From Huaxiibacter chinensis (GTDB lineage: Bacteria; Pseudomonadota; Gammaproteobacteria; Enterobacterales; Enterobacteriaceae), in NCBI RefSeq assembly GCF_022171985.1, contig NZ_JAJVHF010000004.1:186001-250000 (forward strand): DNA of 64,000 nucleotides. Reading direction: 5' to 3'. Each line of letters opens with the position of its first letter. The stretch's first letter is position 1. A program made the position numbers and the translations under genes. Positions 1 through 12,745 of the stretch are shown in pieces. The notes below the pieces were generated by a model. The model did no database searches and had not been told where the DNA came from. It saw only the letters and a program-made list of their open reading frames with translations.

Positions 1-164
1 ATAATAATGGCTTCACGAACCACCGTGCGGCTGACGCTCTTCTCATCGGCAATAAAGCGTTCGGCGGGCAGCTTATCCCCGACAAGGTATACGCCTTGCT
101 CAATGCGATCTTTCAACTCAGCAGCGAGCTGCTGATAAAGGCGGCGGGGTTCGGTGATTTCCAT
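1..164 (-). CDS. exuR: ExuR, hexuronate regulon repressor (N-terminal part only)
   Basis: GntR/FadR-type repressor of the galacturonate and glucuronate regulon; in E. coli it represses exuT, uxaCA and itself until a hexuronate binds. Only the first 54 codons lie in the window; the rest is off the left edge. The visible part begins [19 protein letters not shown] and continues through the winged-helix segment with [25 protein letters not shown], the standard GntR recognition-helix signature. It lies downstream of exuT on the same strand, as in E. coli, but exuT has a terminator between them, so exuR probably also has its own promoter. Identity is sure from the N-terminus and context; integrity of the C-terminus cannot be judged. 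Confidence 0.93.
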   Translation of the reverse strand, partial: MEITEPRRLYQQLAAELKDRIEQGVYLVGDKLPAERFIADEKSVSRTVVREAII

Positions 165-194
165 ATGCGCTCCAGGCAGGGTACGGCGGATTAT

Positions 195-208
195 TTGTTA
201 TACCACTT
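195..208. promoter_or_regulatory. Probable ExuR operator upstream of exuR
   Basis: The imperfect palindrome TTGTTATACCACTT resembles the ExuR/UxuR half-site pattern TTGGTATACCAA. It lies about 31-44 bases upstream of the exuR start codon, where it could give autorepression. Inferred from motif and position only. Confidence 0.45.
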
Positions 209-235
209 TTGCGCGCCAGTCTCCAGATTTCGCCA

Positions 236-262
236 TGAAAAAAGCCGCCCGCAGGCGGCTTC
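236..262 (-). terminator. Intrinsic terminator of exuT
   Basis: Read on the minus strand, AGCCGCC and GGCGGCT arms enclose a tetraloop-sized loop, followed by a run of six T. It lies just after the exuT stop codon and before exuR. Confidence 0.8.
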
Positions 263-281
263 TGTGATATGACGCGTGACG

Positions 282-1580
282 CTAACTTTGAGTGGCGGGT
301 CCCCCCAGGGACTCTTTTTGTAACTCTTCCGCCGATTTGCTTTTCAGCACCGTCCAGATCACCACGGCACCCAGCAGGTCGAAGATAGCCAGCACCGCGA
401 ACAGCGGGCTAAAGCCAATGGTATCCGCCAGCGCACCGACCACCAGTGCGAACATGGTACTGGCGGTCCAGGCGGCCATACCGGTCAGGCCGTTGGCGGT
501 TGCCACTTCGTTACGTCCAAAGACGTCAGAAGAAAGGGTAATCAGCGCACCGGACAGAGACTGGTGAGCAAAGCCGCCGATACACAGCAGGGCGATGGCG
601 ACATACGGGCTGGTGAACAGACCAATCATACCCGGGCCAATCATCAGCAGTGCGCCCATGGTGACCACCATCTTACGTGACACGATCAGGTTCACGCCAA
701 ACCAGCGCTGGAACAGCGGTGGCAAATAGCCGCCAACGATACAGCCCAGGTCAGCAAAGAGCATCGGCATCCAGGCGAACATCGCAATCTCTTTCAGGTT
801 AAAGCCATACGCTTTAAACATGAACAGCGGGATCCAGGCGTTGAAGGTCCCCCAGGCCGGCTCTGCCAGGAAACGTGGCAGTGCGATACCCCAGAACTGA
901 CGGGTGCCCAGAATCTGTATAACGGACATTTTTTTGCCGTTGTCGGTCTGGTGCTGAGACTCCTGACCGCCAATGATGTAATCACGTTCTTCGTCAGAGA
1001 GTTTTTTCTGATCGCGCGGGTGTTTGTAGAAAATCAGCCAGGCCATGGCCCACGCAAAGCTCAGCACGCCAGAGATAATGAACGCCAGCTGCCAGCTGTG
1101 CATCACAATCGCCCACACCACCAGCGGCGGAGCAATCATGGCACCAATGGAGGAGCCCACGTTGAAGTAGCCCACCGCAATGGAGCGCTCTTTTGCCGGG
1201 AACCATTCGGAGCTGGCCTTCAGGCCCGCAGGGATCATGGCGGCTTCTGCCGCACCGACCGCACCACGCGCCAGCGCCAGACCACCCCAGCTTCCTGCCA
1301 GCGCCGTAGCGCCACAGAAAATAGCCCAGGTGACCGCGAAGAAGGCATAACCGATTTTGGTGCCCAGTACGTCCAGCAGATAGCCCGCAACAGGCTGCAT
1401 GATGGTATAAGCCGCGGAATAGGCCGCGATGATGTAAGAGTATTGCTGCGTGGAAATATGCAGCTCTTCCATAAGCGTTGGCGCTGCCGCCGCTATGGTG
1501 TTACGCGTCAGGTACCCCAGCACGGTGCCCATCGTCACCAGTGCAATCATGTACCAACGTAACCCTTTAATTTTACGCAT
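282..1580 (-). CDS. exuT: ExuT, hexuronate:proton symporter
   Basis: Major facilitator transporter of the anion:cation symporter family; imports galacturonate and glucuronate across the inner membrane. The protein has 432 residues and about 12 hydrophobic helices. It begins MRKIKGLRWYMIALVTMGTV and contains the family loop LDVLGTKIGYA and the stretch GLKASSEWFPAKERSIAVGY. The reading frame stays open 33 codons further upstream, but start 1580 has GAGG seven bases before the ATG and matches the E. coli N-terminus. It is divergent from uxaCA, with shared ExuR and CRP sites between. It supplies substrate to UxaC and UxaA. Confidence 0.96.
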   Translation of the reverse strand: MRKIKGLRWYMIALVTMGTVLGYLTRNTIAAAAPTLMEELHISTQQYSYIIAAYSAAYTIMQPVAGYLLDVLGTKIGYAFFAVTWAIFCGATALAGSWGGLALARGAVGAAEAAMIPAGLKASSEWFPAKERSIAVGYFNVGSSIGAMIAPPLVVWAIVMHSWQLAFIISGVLSFAWAMAWLIFYKHPRDQKKLSDEERDYIIGGQESQHQTDNGKKMSVIQILGTRQFWGIALPRFLAEPAWGTFNAWIPLFMFKAYGFNLKEIAMFAWMPMLFADLGCIVGGYLPPLFQRWFGVNLIVSRKMVVTMGALLMIGPGMIGLFTSPYVAIALLCIGGFAHQSLSGALITLSSDVFGRNEVATANGLTGMAAWTASTMFALVVGALADTIGFSPLFAVLAIFDLLGAVVIWTVLKSKSAEELQKESLGGPATQS

Positions 1581-1804
1581 GTAAAACCTCATCGTTATAG
1601 TAATGCCGCGCCGGGGCACGGTAATAACTCGACCGTTGCCGGGAGCTGTCTTGTAACGGGAGGGCGTAACGGGAAACAAATCCCGGAACGGCCCGAACCT
1701 TGCCAGTTGTAATCGTGCATAAGTCGGTATCCGTACCGCTAATTCCGATGATTAAACACCGGTAACGCATTCCGTCGGCTTATATGTTGCGACGGCGAAA
1801 AGAT

Positions 1805-1822
1805 AACTTGTCATACAACTTT
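1805..1822. promoter_or_regulatory. Probable ExuR operator in the exuT-uxaC intergenic region
   Basis: AACTTGTCATACAACTTT is a near-palindrome matching about 13 of 18 positions of AAATTGGTATACCAATTT, the ExuR/UxuR-type operator. It sits in the 481-base divergent region 1581-2061. A weaker half-site AAATTGGT lies at 1985-1992. Nothing gene-like was seen in the rest of that region. Confidence 0.6.
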
Positions 1823-1826
1823 AAAA

Positions 1827-1842
1827 GGTGAGTGACATCACA
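1827..1842. promoter_or_regulatory. Probable CRP site for exuT/uxaCA
   Basis: GGTGA-N6-TCACA differs at one base from the CRP core TGTGA-N6-TCACA. It starts four bases after the ExuR operator, so activator and repressor would bind side by side. Hexuronate genes are known to be cAMP-CRP dependent in E. coli. Confidence 0.6.
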
Positions 1843-2049
1843 AATGTGTGAATCTTTGTGTGGTCATTATTTACCGCCGACAAAGCCAGGGCTGGCGCGG
1901 CTTGCGCGAGGGTTTACTCCTTTCAGGGTAATTAATTTGTCGACGTTTATTGATCTAACTCACGAAAAAAACTACTGACGCTGGAAATTGGTGTGATAAC
2001 TTTGCAGCATCTGAACATATGCTTTAGCTTTCTGACGCTCTCGTTATAG

Positions 2050-3474
<1,425 letters not shown>

Positions 3475-3491
3475 GGCCGTTTGAGGTTGAT

Positions 3492-4979
3492 ATGCAATAC
3501 ATCAAGATCCATTCGCTGGATAACGTTGCGGTAGCCCTGGCGGATCTGGCCGAAGGCACCGAAGTGACTTTTGACACGCAATCCGTCACCTTACGCCAGG
3601 CGGTTGGCCGCGGGCATAAGTTTGCGTTAGTCCCCATCGCAAAAGGGGAAAACGTTGTGAAATACGGGTTGCCCATTGGTCATGCGCTGGCGGATATCGC
3701 GCCGGGTGAATACATTCATTCCCACAATACCCGCACCAATCTCAGCGATCTGGACGAGTACAGCTATCAACCTGATTTTCAGGCCGAAGAAGGGCAGGCA
3801 GAGGATCGCGACATCGCGATCTACCGTCGCGCCACGGGTGAGGTGGGTATCCGCAACGAACTGTGGATCCTGCCGACCGTGGGCTGCGTGAATGGTATTG
3901 CGCGTCAGATTCAGAATCGTTTTCTGAAAGAGACCAACAATGCCGAAGGAACCGATGGCGTATTCCTTTTCAGCCACACCTATGGCTGCTCGCAGTTAGG
4001 CGATGACCATATTAATACCCGCACCATGCTGCAAAACATGGTGCGCCACCCGAACGCGGGTGCGGTGCTGGTCATTGGCCTTGGGTGCGAAAACAACCAG
4101 GTGGATGCTTTCCGCGAAACGCTGGGGGATTTTGATCCTGAGCGCGTGCACTTTATGGTGTGCCAGCATCAGGATGATGAAGTGGAGGCGGGCCTGGAGC
4201 AGCTTCACCAGCTGTATGAGGTGATGCGTCATGACCAGCGTGAGCCTGGCAAGCTGAGCGAGCTGAAATTTGGTCTTGAGTGCGGCGGGTCTGATGGCCT
4301 GTCCGGAATCACTGCGAATCCAATGCTGGGCCGATTCTCGGATTATATGATCGCCAACGGCGGCACCACCGTGCTGACCGAAGTGCCGGAAATGTTCGGT
4401 GCAGAACGTATTCTGATGAGCCACTGCCGCGACGAAGAGACGTTTGAAAAAACCGTCACCATGGTGAACGACTTCAAACAGTATTTCATTGCCCACAACC
4501 AGCCGATTTATGAAAACCCCTCGCCGGGCAACAAAGCGGGCGGGATCACGACGCTGGAAGAAAAGTCTCTCGGCTGTACCCAGAAAGCGGGCGCCAGCCA
4601 GGTGGTGGACGTGCTGCGCTATGGCGAGCGTCTGAAAACGCCGGGTCTGAACCTGCTGAGCGCACCGGGTAACGACGCCGTGGCGACCAGCGCCCTGGCG
4701 GGAGCCGGGTGCCATATGGTGCTGTTCAGTACGGGTCGCGGTACGCCGTATGGTGGTTTTGTCCCCACGGTGAAGATTGCCACCAACAGCGAACTGGCGG
4801 CGAAGAAAAAGCACTGGATTGATTTCGATGCCGGACAGTTGATCCACGGTAAAGCGATGCCGCAACTGTTGAATGAATTCGTGGATACCATCGTTGAGTT
4901 TGCAAACGGTAAGCAGACCTGTAACGAGAAGAACGACTTCCGCGAGCTGGCCATCTTTAAGAGTGGTGTGACGCTGTAG
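3492..4979 (+). CDS. uxaA: UxaA, altronate dehydratase
   Basis: Iron-dependent dehydratase converting D-altronate to 2-keto-3-deoxygluconate, third step of the galacturonate branch. It has 495 residues, the same as E. coli. An N-terminal SAF-type domain (about residues 1-90, ending near GEYIHSHNTRTNLSDL) precedes the catalytic domain with the conserved TVGCVNGIARQI, HTYGCSQLGDDH and GLECGGSDGLSGITANP segments. Conserved cysteines in VGCVN and FGLECGG are candidate metal ligands. It is the second gene of uxaCA and is followed by a strong bidirectional terminator. The reductase UxaB and the kinase and aldolase that complete the pathway are not in the window. Confidence 0.98.
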   Translation: MQYIKIHSLDNVAVALADLAEGTEVTFDTQSVTLRQAVGRGHKFALVPIAKGENVVKYGLPIGHALADIAPGEYIHSHNTRTNLSDLDEYSYQPDFQAEEGQAEDRDIAIYRRATGEVGIRNELWILPTVGCVNGIARQIQNRFLKETNNAEGTDGVFLFSHTYGCSQLGDDHINTRTMLQNMVRHPNAGAVLVIGLGCENNQVDAFRETLGDFDPERVHFMVCQHQDDEVEAGLEQLHQLYEVMRHDQREPGKLSELKFGLECGGSDGLSGITANPMLGRFSDYMIANGGTTVLTEVPEMFGAERILMSHCRDEETFEKTVTMVNDFKQYFIAHNQPIYENPSPGNKAGGITTLEEKSLGCTQKAGASQVVDVLRYGERLKTPGLNLLSAPGNDAVATSALAGAGCHMVLFSTGRGTPYGGFVPTVKIATNSELAAKKKHWIDFDAGQLIHGKAMPQLLNEFVDTIVEFANGKQTCNEKNDFRELAIFKSGVTL

Positions 4980-5024
4980 TCAGTGCCCTCCTGCGGGAAA
5001 CGGGCGGAAACGGGCGTTAATAGT

Positions 5025-5055
5025 AAAAACGGCAACCTTTTGGTTGCCGTTTTGC
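5025..5055. terminator. Bidirectional terminator between uxaA and sstT
   Basis: ACGGCAACC and GGTTGCCGT arms enclose a four-T loop. A-run and T-run flanks make it a good terminator on both strands, serving convergent uxaA and sstT. The same ACGGCAAC core recurs at the hldE/ubiK junction. Confidence 0.85.
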
Positions 5056-5082
5056 TTTTACGTTAGCCACCGGGCTTTTGGT

Positions 5083-6324
5083 CTACCCGCGTAACGCGTT
5101 CTTCGCTAAACGCGCGTCTTCTGCCTGGCAGGCGGCGGCAGTGAACAGCACGTCGGTAGAGGAGTTCAGTGCGGTTTCGCAGGAGTCCTGCAACACGCCG
5201 ATAATAAAGCCGACGGCCACCACCTGCATGGCGATCTCATTCGGGATGCCGAACATGTTACATGCCAGCGGAATCAGCAGCAGTGAGCCTCCCGCCACGC
5301 CCGATGCGCCACAGGCGCACAGCGATGCCACCACGCTCAGCAGCAGGGCCGTTGGCAGGTCAACCGGGATACCCAGCGTGTGAACCGCCGCCAGCGTCAG
5401 CACCGTAATGGTGATGGCCGCGCCCGCCATGTTGACGGTTGCGCCCAGCGGAATGGAAACCGAGTAGGTGTCGCGATCCAGATTCAGCTTCTCGGCCAGC
5501 GCCATATTCACCGGAATATTCGCGGCAGAGCTGCGGGTAAAGAATGCATACACGCCACTTTCACGCAGACAGGTCAAAACCAGCGGATAAGGGTTACGGC
5601 GGATCTGCCAGAAGACCAGCAGCGGGTTAATCACCAGCGCGACCAGCAGCATACAACCAATCAGGACCATCAGCAGTTGAGCGTAGCCCCAGAGCGTCTC
5701 GAAACCGGTGGTCGCCAGCGTGGAGGAGACCAGGCCGAAGATACCGATGGGCGCAAAACGAATCACGATTTTCACGATAAAGGTCACGGCGTTCGAGATA
5801 TCGTTAACCAGGTGTTTTGTGGTTTCGTTACCGTGACGCAGCGCGAAGCCCAGGCCAACCGCCCAGACCAGAATGCCGATATAGTTTGCGTTAAGCAGCG
5901 CATCAATAGGGTTTGAAACCATGCTCATCAGCAGGCCGCGTAAGACTTCCACAATGCCGGATGGCGGCGTGATATCGCCCGCTGCGCTGGTCAGGTGCAG
6001 CGTAGACGGGAACAGGAAACTGAACACCACCGCGGTCAGCGCGGCAGAAAATGTCCCCAGCAGGTAAAGGAAGAGGATAGGGCGGATATTTGTTTTCTGA
6101 CCGTGCTGATGATTGGCAATCGACGCCATCACCAGCATTAACACCAGGACCGGTGCGACAGCTTTTAGCGCGCCCACGAACAGCGTGCCCAGAATTCCCG
6201 TGGCTATCGCGGCGGGTTTTGACACCAGCGCCAGCAGAATACCCAGTACCAGCCCGACCAAAATTTGCTTAACGAGGCTGCCCTGCGCCAGGCGCGCAAG
6301 AAGACCATTGGAGTGTGTGCTCAT
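5083..6324 (-). CDS. sstT: SstT, sodium:serine/threonine symporter
   Basis: Inner-membrane importer of serine and threonine driven by sodium, of the dicarboxylate/amino acid:cation symporter family. It has 413 residues (about 414 in E. coli) and begins [20 protein letters not shown]. The re-entrant loop is visible as [20 protein letters not shown] near residue 270, and the sodium-site segment as [14 protein letters not shown] near residue 300. A second serine-rich loop follows around [20 protein letters not shown]. It is transcribed alone, convergent with uxaA. A strong CRP-like site lies 34-55 bases before the start codon. Confidence 0.97.
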   Translation of the reverse strand: MSTHSNGLLARLAQGSLVKQILVGLVLGILLALVSKPAAIATGILGTLFVGALKAVAPVLVLMLVMASIANHQHGQKTNIRPILFLYLLGTFSAALTAVVFSFLFPSTLHLTSAAGDITPPSGIVEVLRGLLMSMVSNPIDALLNANYIGILVWAVGLGFALRHGNETTKHLVNDISNAVTFIVKIVIRFAPIGIFGLVSSTLATTGFETLWGYAQLLMVLIGCMLLVALVINPLLVFWQIRRNPYPLVLTCLRESGVYAFFTRSSAANIPVNMALAEKLNLDRDTYSVSIPLGATVNMAGAAITITVLTLAAVHTLGIPVDLPTALLLSVVASLCACGASGVAGGSLLLIPLACNMFGIPNEIAMQVVAVGFIIGVLQDSCETALNSSTDVLFTAAACQAEDARLAKNALRG

Positions 6325-6357
6325 ACAAAATTCCTAAGTGAAATTGCGTTCCATCCT

Positions 6358-6379
6358 GGATGTGCTCTAAGTCACATTT
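6358..6379. promoter_or_regulatory. CRP-like site upstream of sstT
   Basis: TGTGC-N6-TCACA at 6361-6376, within a 22-base match to the CRP consensus that includes the flanking ATTT. Its centre is about 44 bases upstream of the sstT start codon. It could activate or, given its closeness to the gene, repress. Inferred from motif only. Confidence 0.55.
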
Positions 6380-6535
6380 ATGTCCGGATGTAAGTAGATG
6401 TTTGCCTGGATGAGTATAGGGAAAGCGCATGCGGAGGGAAGCGTAAAATGCTGGATTTTACGTGTTGCGTCATAATTTTTAACTAATTCGTTACAATAAT
6501 GTGGGGTAGCGCTATGCGTACCCGCAGAAGGTTCT

Positions 6536-6558
6536 GCCCGGCGGCTCATGCGCCGGGC
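6536..6558. repeat. GC-rich inverted repeat downstream of alx
   Basis: GCCCGGCG and CGCCGGGC arms with a seven-base loop lie just after the alx stop codon. There is no T-run on the minus strand, so it may be a single REP-like unit or a 3'-end protecting hairpin rather than a full terminator. Confidence 0.5.
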
Positions 6559-6565
6559 AGGACGA

Positions 6566-7534
6566 TTATTCCACGTGTTGCTTCTTATCGTGCTGGCGGT
6601 TAACCCAGGTATTGATCAACAGCGTCACGATCAGGATCCCGAACACCACGCCGAGCGAAATCGCGATCGGAATGTGGTAGAAGTCGACAATCAGCATCTT
6701 GATACCAATAAACACCAGAATCACCGACAGGCCGTACTTCAGCATGGAGAAGCGTTCCGCCGCCCCTGCCAGCAGGAAGTACATCGCACGCAGACCCAGG
6801 ATGGCGAACAGGTTAGAGGTCAGGACGATAAACGGGTCGGTGGTGACGGCGAAGATAGCCGGAATACTGTCTACCGCAAAAATGACGTCGCTCAGCTCAA
6901 CCAGGATCAGCACCAGCAGCAGCGGGGTGGCGAACAGCAGGCCGTTCTTGCGCACGAAGAAATGCTCGGTTTCGATTTTATCGGTCATGCGCAGGTGGCT
7001 GCGGATCCACTTCACCAGCGGTTTTTCACCAATGCCGGTCTCATCCTCTTTCGCCAGCGCCATTTTGACACCGGTGAACAGCAGGAACGCGCCAAAGACA
7101 TACAGCAGCCATTCGAACTGGGTAATCAGCCAGCTTCCGGCGAAAATCATGATGGTACGCAGGATTATCGCACCCAGCACGCCGTACACCAGCACGCGAC
7201 GCTGGAGGGCAGCAGGCACCGCAAAATAGCTGAACAGCATGAGCCAGACGAAGACGTTATCCACCGCCAGCGCTTTTTCAATGAGATAGCCGGTCAGGAA
7301 GGCGAGCGCCTGAGGATCGGCGACCGCACGGCCTTCGGTTGATGCAAGATACCACCAGAAGGCGGCACAGAAGAGCAGAGAAAGGGAGACCCATACCAGC
7401 GACCAGACGGCAGCTTGCTTGATGGACATGCCATGTTCACCGCGACGGCCCTGCAAAAAGAGGTCAATCGCCAGCATGATCAGCACGACAACCGCGAATC
7501 CGCCCCACAACATAGGAGTGCCGACAGAATGCAT
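6566..7534 (-). CDS. alx: Alx, TerC-family membrane protein (Mn2+/pH responsive)
   Basis: Integral membrane protein of the TerC family, 322 residues with about nine hydrophobic helices. In E. coli it is induced by alkaline pH and manganese and is linked to Mn2+ export. The family signatures [19 protein letters not shown] (near residue 95) and [19 protein letters not shown] (near residue 230) carry the acidic residues thought to bind the metal. The frame is open 33 codons further upstream, but that part overlaps the riboswitch terminator. The start [14 protein letters not shown] fits the E. coli protein. It is preceded by a yybP-ykoY-type leader. Confidence 0.96.
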   Translation of the reverse strand: MHSVGTPMLWGGFAVVVLIMLAIDLFLQGRRGEHGMSIKQAAVWSLVWVSLSLLFCAAFWWYLASTEGRAVADPQALAFLTGYLIEKALAVDNVFVWLMLFSYFAVPAALQRRVLVYGVLGAIILRTIMIFAGSWLITQFEWLLYVFGAFLLFTGVKMALAKEDETGIGEKPLVKWIRSHLRMTDKIETEHFFVRKNGLLFATPLLLVLILVELSDVIFAVDSIPAIFAVTTDPFIVLTSNLFAILGLRAMYFLLAGAAERFSMLKYGLSVILVFIGIKMLIVDFYHIPIAISLGVVFGILIVTLLINTWVNRQHDKKQHVE

Positions 7535-7560
7535 ATTATTTTCCTTACACATAAAAACAA

Positions 7561-7590
7561 AAACGGCCATAGTCAGAAGACGATAGCCGT
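7561..7590 (-). terminator. Riboswitch-associated hairpin upstream of alx
   Basis: On the minus strand, AACGGCTAT and ATGGCCGTT form a nine-pair stem (one G-U) followed by T-rich sequence. It lies between the Mn2+ sensor and the alx start codon, and is the likely expression platform (attenuator). Confidence 0.7.
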
Positions 7591-7599
7591 TGCGTTTTA

Positions 7600-7750
7600 T
7601 ATGCAGGGACCTCGCCTTCCGGCAAGGTCTCACTTACAACCCATAAAGCACGCTTAGCTGCTTTACGCGTTGCCCGGCGACCGGATGCGATAATGCACGC
7701 ATCGTAATGACGACCCACCGGCAATGAAGTTACTCCCCTTTGCAGGTAAC
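7600..7750 (-). ncRNA. yybP-ykoY (Mn2+) riboswitch leader of alx
   Basis: The minus-strand leader has the hallmark AAAGGGGAGTA box (7730-7740 region) and, about 100 bases later, the second conserved hairpin GAGACC...GAGGTC (7609-7632). These are the two Mn2+-binding loops of the yybP-ykoY class. In E. coli the same leader (PRE/SraF) controls alx in response to pH and Mn2+. Exact ends are approximate. Confidence 0.85.
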
Positions 7751-7806
7751 AAAATATGTCAGGACAGTGATTTCGTCAATGCCCTGACCGATTTCATTAC
7801 ACAGCT

Positions 7807-8805
7807 TTACGCGGTCATTTCCGCGTTCACGCCGTCTGCCGGGAACACCACGCCCGTTTGCCGACGGATTTCCGTCTGCAGCTTCGCCGTGGTACGACTG
7901 ACGGCAAGCCCCGGGTGGTTTACTTCGTTGTTTTCAACCAGGCGCGCGAAGACCTCTGCCTCATAGAGCATAGTGTTAATATGCTGAGGCTGCGTCAGCT
8001 CTTGCGGTTTCCCTCCGCGCGGCACAATGCTCACTTTCTGGCACTCGGAGATTTTCTCAATCACCAGCGAGCCAGCTTCGCCCTGAATTTCGCTCGGTAG
8101 TACGGAATCACTCACCTTGGAGTGCTGCAGCGTTACGCTGAAATCCCCGTAATCAAGCACAACCAGGCCGTGCGCATCCACGCCGCTCTCCAGCAGGCTG
8201 GCGTGGGCCGTCACGCCGTGCGGCTCACCCCACAGCGCCACGGCAGAGGCGAGGCAATAAAAGCCGATATCCATAATCGAGCCGTTGGAGAAGGCCGGAT
8301 TAAAGGTGTTCGGGTTTTCGCCGTCCAGATAACGCTGATAGCGCGAGGAATACTGGCAGTAGTTGATAAAGGCTTTACGCACTTTGCCAATTTTCGGCAA
8401 CGACTGCTGTAAAAGCAGGAAATTAGGCAGGCTGGCAGTTTTAAAGGCTTCAAAAAGCACCACCTGATTTTCCCGGGCCAGCGCAATGGCGGCCTCTACT
8501 TCCTGAATATTCGAGGCCAGCGGCTTTTCGCAAATCACTTGTTTTTTATGCGCAAGGAAGAGCAACGTTTGCGCAGAGTGAAGCGAGTTCGGGCTGGCGA
8601 TATAGACGGCGTCTATTGCGTCGCTTTGCGCCATCTCGTCAAGCGAGGTAAACAGATGCTCGACGGGATAATCACTGGCAAAGGTCTGCGCCTGTTCAAG
8701 GCGGCGTGAATAGACGGCGGTGAGTTTGAATTTGCCGGTTTCATGGGCGGCGTCGACGAACTGGCGGGTGATCCAGTTCGTCCCAATGACTGCGAAACGT
8801 ATCAT
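7807..8805 (-). CDS. ygjR: YgjR, Gfo/Idh/MocA-family oxidoreductase
   Basis: Predicted NAD(P)-dependent dehydrogenase of unknown substrate, 332 residues, cytoplasmic. The N-terminal Rossmann fold starts at once with MIRFAVIGTNWITRQF; the usual GxGxxG is altered here to GTNWIT, as is typical of this subgroup. The nucleotide-binding lysine lies in the conserved ICEKPLASN near residue 95. The C-terminal half is the Gfo/Idh substrate domain, with GSIMDIGFYCLASAVALWG near residue 180. It lies between alx and ygjP as in E. coli. No operon partner suggests a substrate. Confidence 0.93.
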   Translation of the reverse strand: MIRFAVIGTNWITRQFVDAAHETGKFKLTAVYSRRLEQAQTFASDYPVEHLFTSLDEMAQSDAIDAVYIASPNSLHSAQTLLFLAHKKQVICEKPLASNIQEVEAAIALARENQVVLFEAFKTASLPNFLLLQQSLPKIGKVRKAFINYCQYSSRYQRYLDGENPNTFNPAFSNGSIMDIGFYCLASAVALWGEPHGVTAHASLLESGVDAHGLVVLDYGDFSVTLQHSKVSDSVLPSEIQGEAGSLVIEKISECQKVSIVPRGGKPQELTQPQHINTMLYEAEVFARLVENNEVNHPGLAVSRTTAKLQTEIRRQTGVVFPADGVNAEMTA

Positions 8806-8875
8806 AAACGTTTACGTACTCCGTAGCGGGGAACCTTTTGTCACTGTAGCACGTGATTATTGCAAAACCAGTGCG

Positions 8876-9382
8876 CTACTGCGCATTACTCTTTAACGAT
8901 AAATGCGTCAGCCACAAACGGGTGTCAAATTCCAGCTGGTGATACTGCGGCTCCATATGGCAGCACAGCGAATAGAACGCCTTGTCATGCTCTTTTTCCT
9001 TGAGATGCGCCAGCTCATGTACCACGATCATACGTAAAAAAGCCTCTGGCGCAGTGCGGAAAACGGTCGCCACGCGGATCTCAGCTTTCGCTTTCAGCTT
9101 GCCGCCCTGTACGCGAGAGATGGCGGTATGCAGACCCAGGGCATTTTTCAGCACGTGGATTTTGTTGTCGTACATCACCTTATTGATCGGCGGTGCGCTG
9201 CGCAGGTAACGATTTTTCATATCCTGCGTGTACTGCCAGAGGGCTTTATCCGTCGCGAAATCATGCGTACCCGGATAACGCTTTTCCAGTACGGCGCCCA
9301 GCTTTTGCTCGGCAATTAAGCTGCGAACCTGGGAAAGTAAGTTCTCCGGGTAGCCCTGGAGATAAGTAAGTTGGTTCATCAA
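8876..9382 (-). CDS. ygjP: YgjP, DUF45-family putative metalloprotease
   Basis: Protein of 168 residues in the YgjP/DUF45 family, a zincin-like fold related to SprT and WLM proteases. The zinc motif HExxH appears as VVHELAHLKEKEHDKAFY near residue 125, with a further downstream His in CCHMEP as a likely third ligand. The N-terminus MMNQLTYLQGYPENLLSQ suits the second Met as the true start equally well. It is divergent from rlmG. The physiological substrate is not known to me. Confidence 0.92.
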   Translation of the reverse strand: MMNQLTYLQGYPENLLSQVRSLIAEQKLGAVLEKRYPGTHDFATDKALWQYTQDMKNRYLRSAPPINKVMYDNKIHVLKNALGLHTAISRVQGGKLKAKAEIRVATVFRTAPEAFLRMIVVHELAHLKEKEHDKAFYSLCCHMEPQYHQLEFDTRLWLTHLSLKSNAQ

Positions 9383-9463
9383 AGCCCCAAATGATCAATA
9401 AAACGGGTATACTCACGCACCCTTTTCAGGGATAACGCCAAATTTTACCACTCAGGAGGGCCG

Positions 9464-10600
9464 ATGAGCCACTTAGACAACGGTTTCCGTTCACTCAACC
9501 TTAAACGTTTCCCGGAAACGGACGACGTTAACCCACTGCAGGCGTGGGAAGCGGCGGATGAATATTTGCTGCAACAGTTGGATGAAACTGAAATTAGCGG
9601 CCCGGTTCTGATCCTGAATGATAGTTTCGGCGCGCTGGCCTGTGCGCTGGCTGAACACTCGCCTTACAGCATCGGTGATTCATATCTCAGTGAACTGGCG
9701 ACGCGTGAAAACCTGCGTCACAACGATATCGCTGAATCCAGCGTTAAGTTTCTCGACAGCACCGCCGACTACCCACAGGCGCCGGGTATCGTGTTGATTA
9801 AAATCCCGAAAACCCTTGCGCTGCTGGAACAGCAACTGCGCGCGCTGCGTCTGGTCGTGACCCCTGAAACCCGCATCATTGCCGGCGCGAAAGCGCGCGA
9901 TATTCACAATTCCACCCTGGAGTTGTTCGAAAAAGTGTTGGGGACAACCACGACGACGCTGGCCTGGAAGAAGGCGCGTCTGATTAACTGTACCTTTACG
10001 CAACCCGCGCTTGCAGAGGCATCACAGACGTTAAGCTGGAAGCTGGAAGGGACCGACTGGACGATTCACAACCATGCGAACGTCTTCTCACGTACCGGTC
10101 TGGATATTGGCGCGCGCTTCTTCATGGAACATCTGCCGCAAAATCTGGAAGGCGAAATCGTCGATCTGGGTTGCGGTAACGGCGTGATTGGCCTGACCCT
10201 GCTGGAGAAAAACCCGGAAGCCAGCGTCGTCTTTGCCGATGAATCGCCGATGGCCGTAGCCTCCAGCCGCCTGAACGTTGAAACCAATATGCCAGAGGCG
10301 CTGGACCGCTGCGAGTTTATGATCAATAACGCCCTGTCGGGCGTAGAGCCGTTCCGTTTTAATGCGGTGCTCTGTAACCCGCCATTCCATCAGCAGCACG
10401 CTCTGACGGATAACGTTGCCTGGGAGATGTTCCACCACGCCCGCCGCTGTCTGAAAATCAACGGTGAGCTGTATATCGTGGCGAACCGCCATCTGGACTA
10501 CTTCCACAAGCTGAAGAAGATCTTCGGCAACTGCACCACCATTGCCACCAACAACAAGTTTGTGGTGTTAAAAGCGGTGAAGCTGGGACGCCGTCGCTAA
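9464..10600 (+). CDS. rlmG: RlmG, 23S rRNA m2G1835 methyltransferase
   Basis: S-adenosylmethionine-dependent enzyme that methylates N2 of guanine 1835 of 23S rRNA. It has 378 residues, as in E. coli, in the RsmC/RlmG duplicated-domain family. The first half is a degenerate methyltransferase-like domain. The second half is active, with the SAM motif [16 protein letters not shown] near residue 233 and the catalytic NPPF motif in [15 protein letters not shown] near residue 305. A good AGGAGG precedes the ATG. It stands alone, divergent from ygjP, and is followed by a REP-like hairpin. Confidence 0.96.
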   Translation: MSHLDNGFRSLNLKRFPETDDVNPLQAWEAADEYLLQQLDETEISGPVLILNDSFGALACALAEHSPYSIGDSYLSELATRENLRHNDIAESSVKFLDSTADYPQAPGIVLIKIPKTLALLEQQLRALRLVVTPETRIIAGAKARDIHNSTLELFEKVLGTTTTTLAWKKARLINCTFTQPALAEASQTLSWKLEGTDWTIHNHANVFSRTGLDIGARFFMEHLPQNLEGEIVDLGCGNGVIGLTLLEKNPEASVVFADESPMAVASSRLNVETNMPEALDRCEFMINNALSGVEPFRFNAVLCNPPFHQQHALTDNVAWEMFHHARRCLKINGELYIVANRHLDYFHKLKKIFGNCTTIATNNKFVVLKAVKLGRRR

Positions 10601-10606
10601 GGGCGC

Positions 10607-10677
10607 TGTGCCCGGCGGCGCTTTGCTTGCAGTGGCCTACGGTTTTGTAGGCCCGATAAGCGCAGCGCCGCCGGGAT
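10607..10677. repeat. REP/BIME-like palindrome between rlmG and fadH
   Basis: Outer arms CCCGGCGGCGCT (10611-10622) and AGCGCCGCCGGG (10664-10675) pair perfectly over 12 bases. A nested stem GGCCTAC/GTAGGCC sits inside. It lies between convergent rlmG and fadH, the usual place for enterobacterial REP elements, and could block read-through both ways. Confidence 0.8.
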
Positions 10678-10681
10678 AAAT

Positions 10682-12745
<2,064 letters not shown>

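Noticed and set aside
3996..4865. 289-codon frame antisense to uxaA
   Set aside because: Overlaps the conserved uxaA gene completely and has no recognisable motif.
6548..7342. 264-codon plus-strand frame opposite alx
   Set aside because: Shadow of the alx reading frame, rich in His, Gln and Arg as is typical of antisense frames in GC-rich genes.
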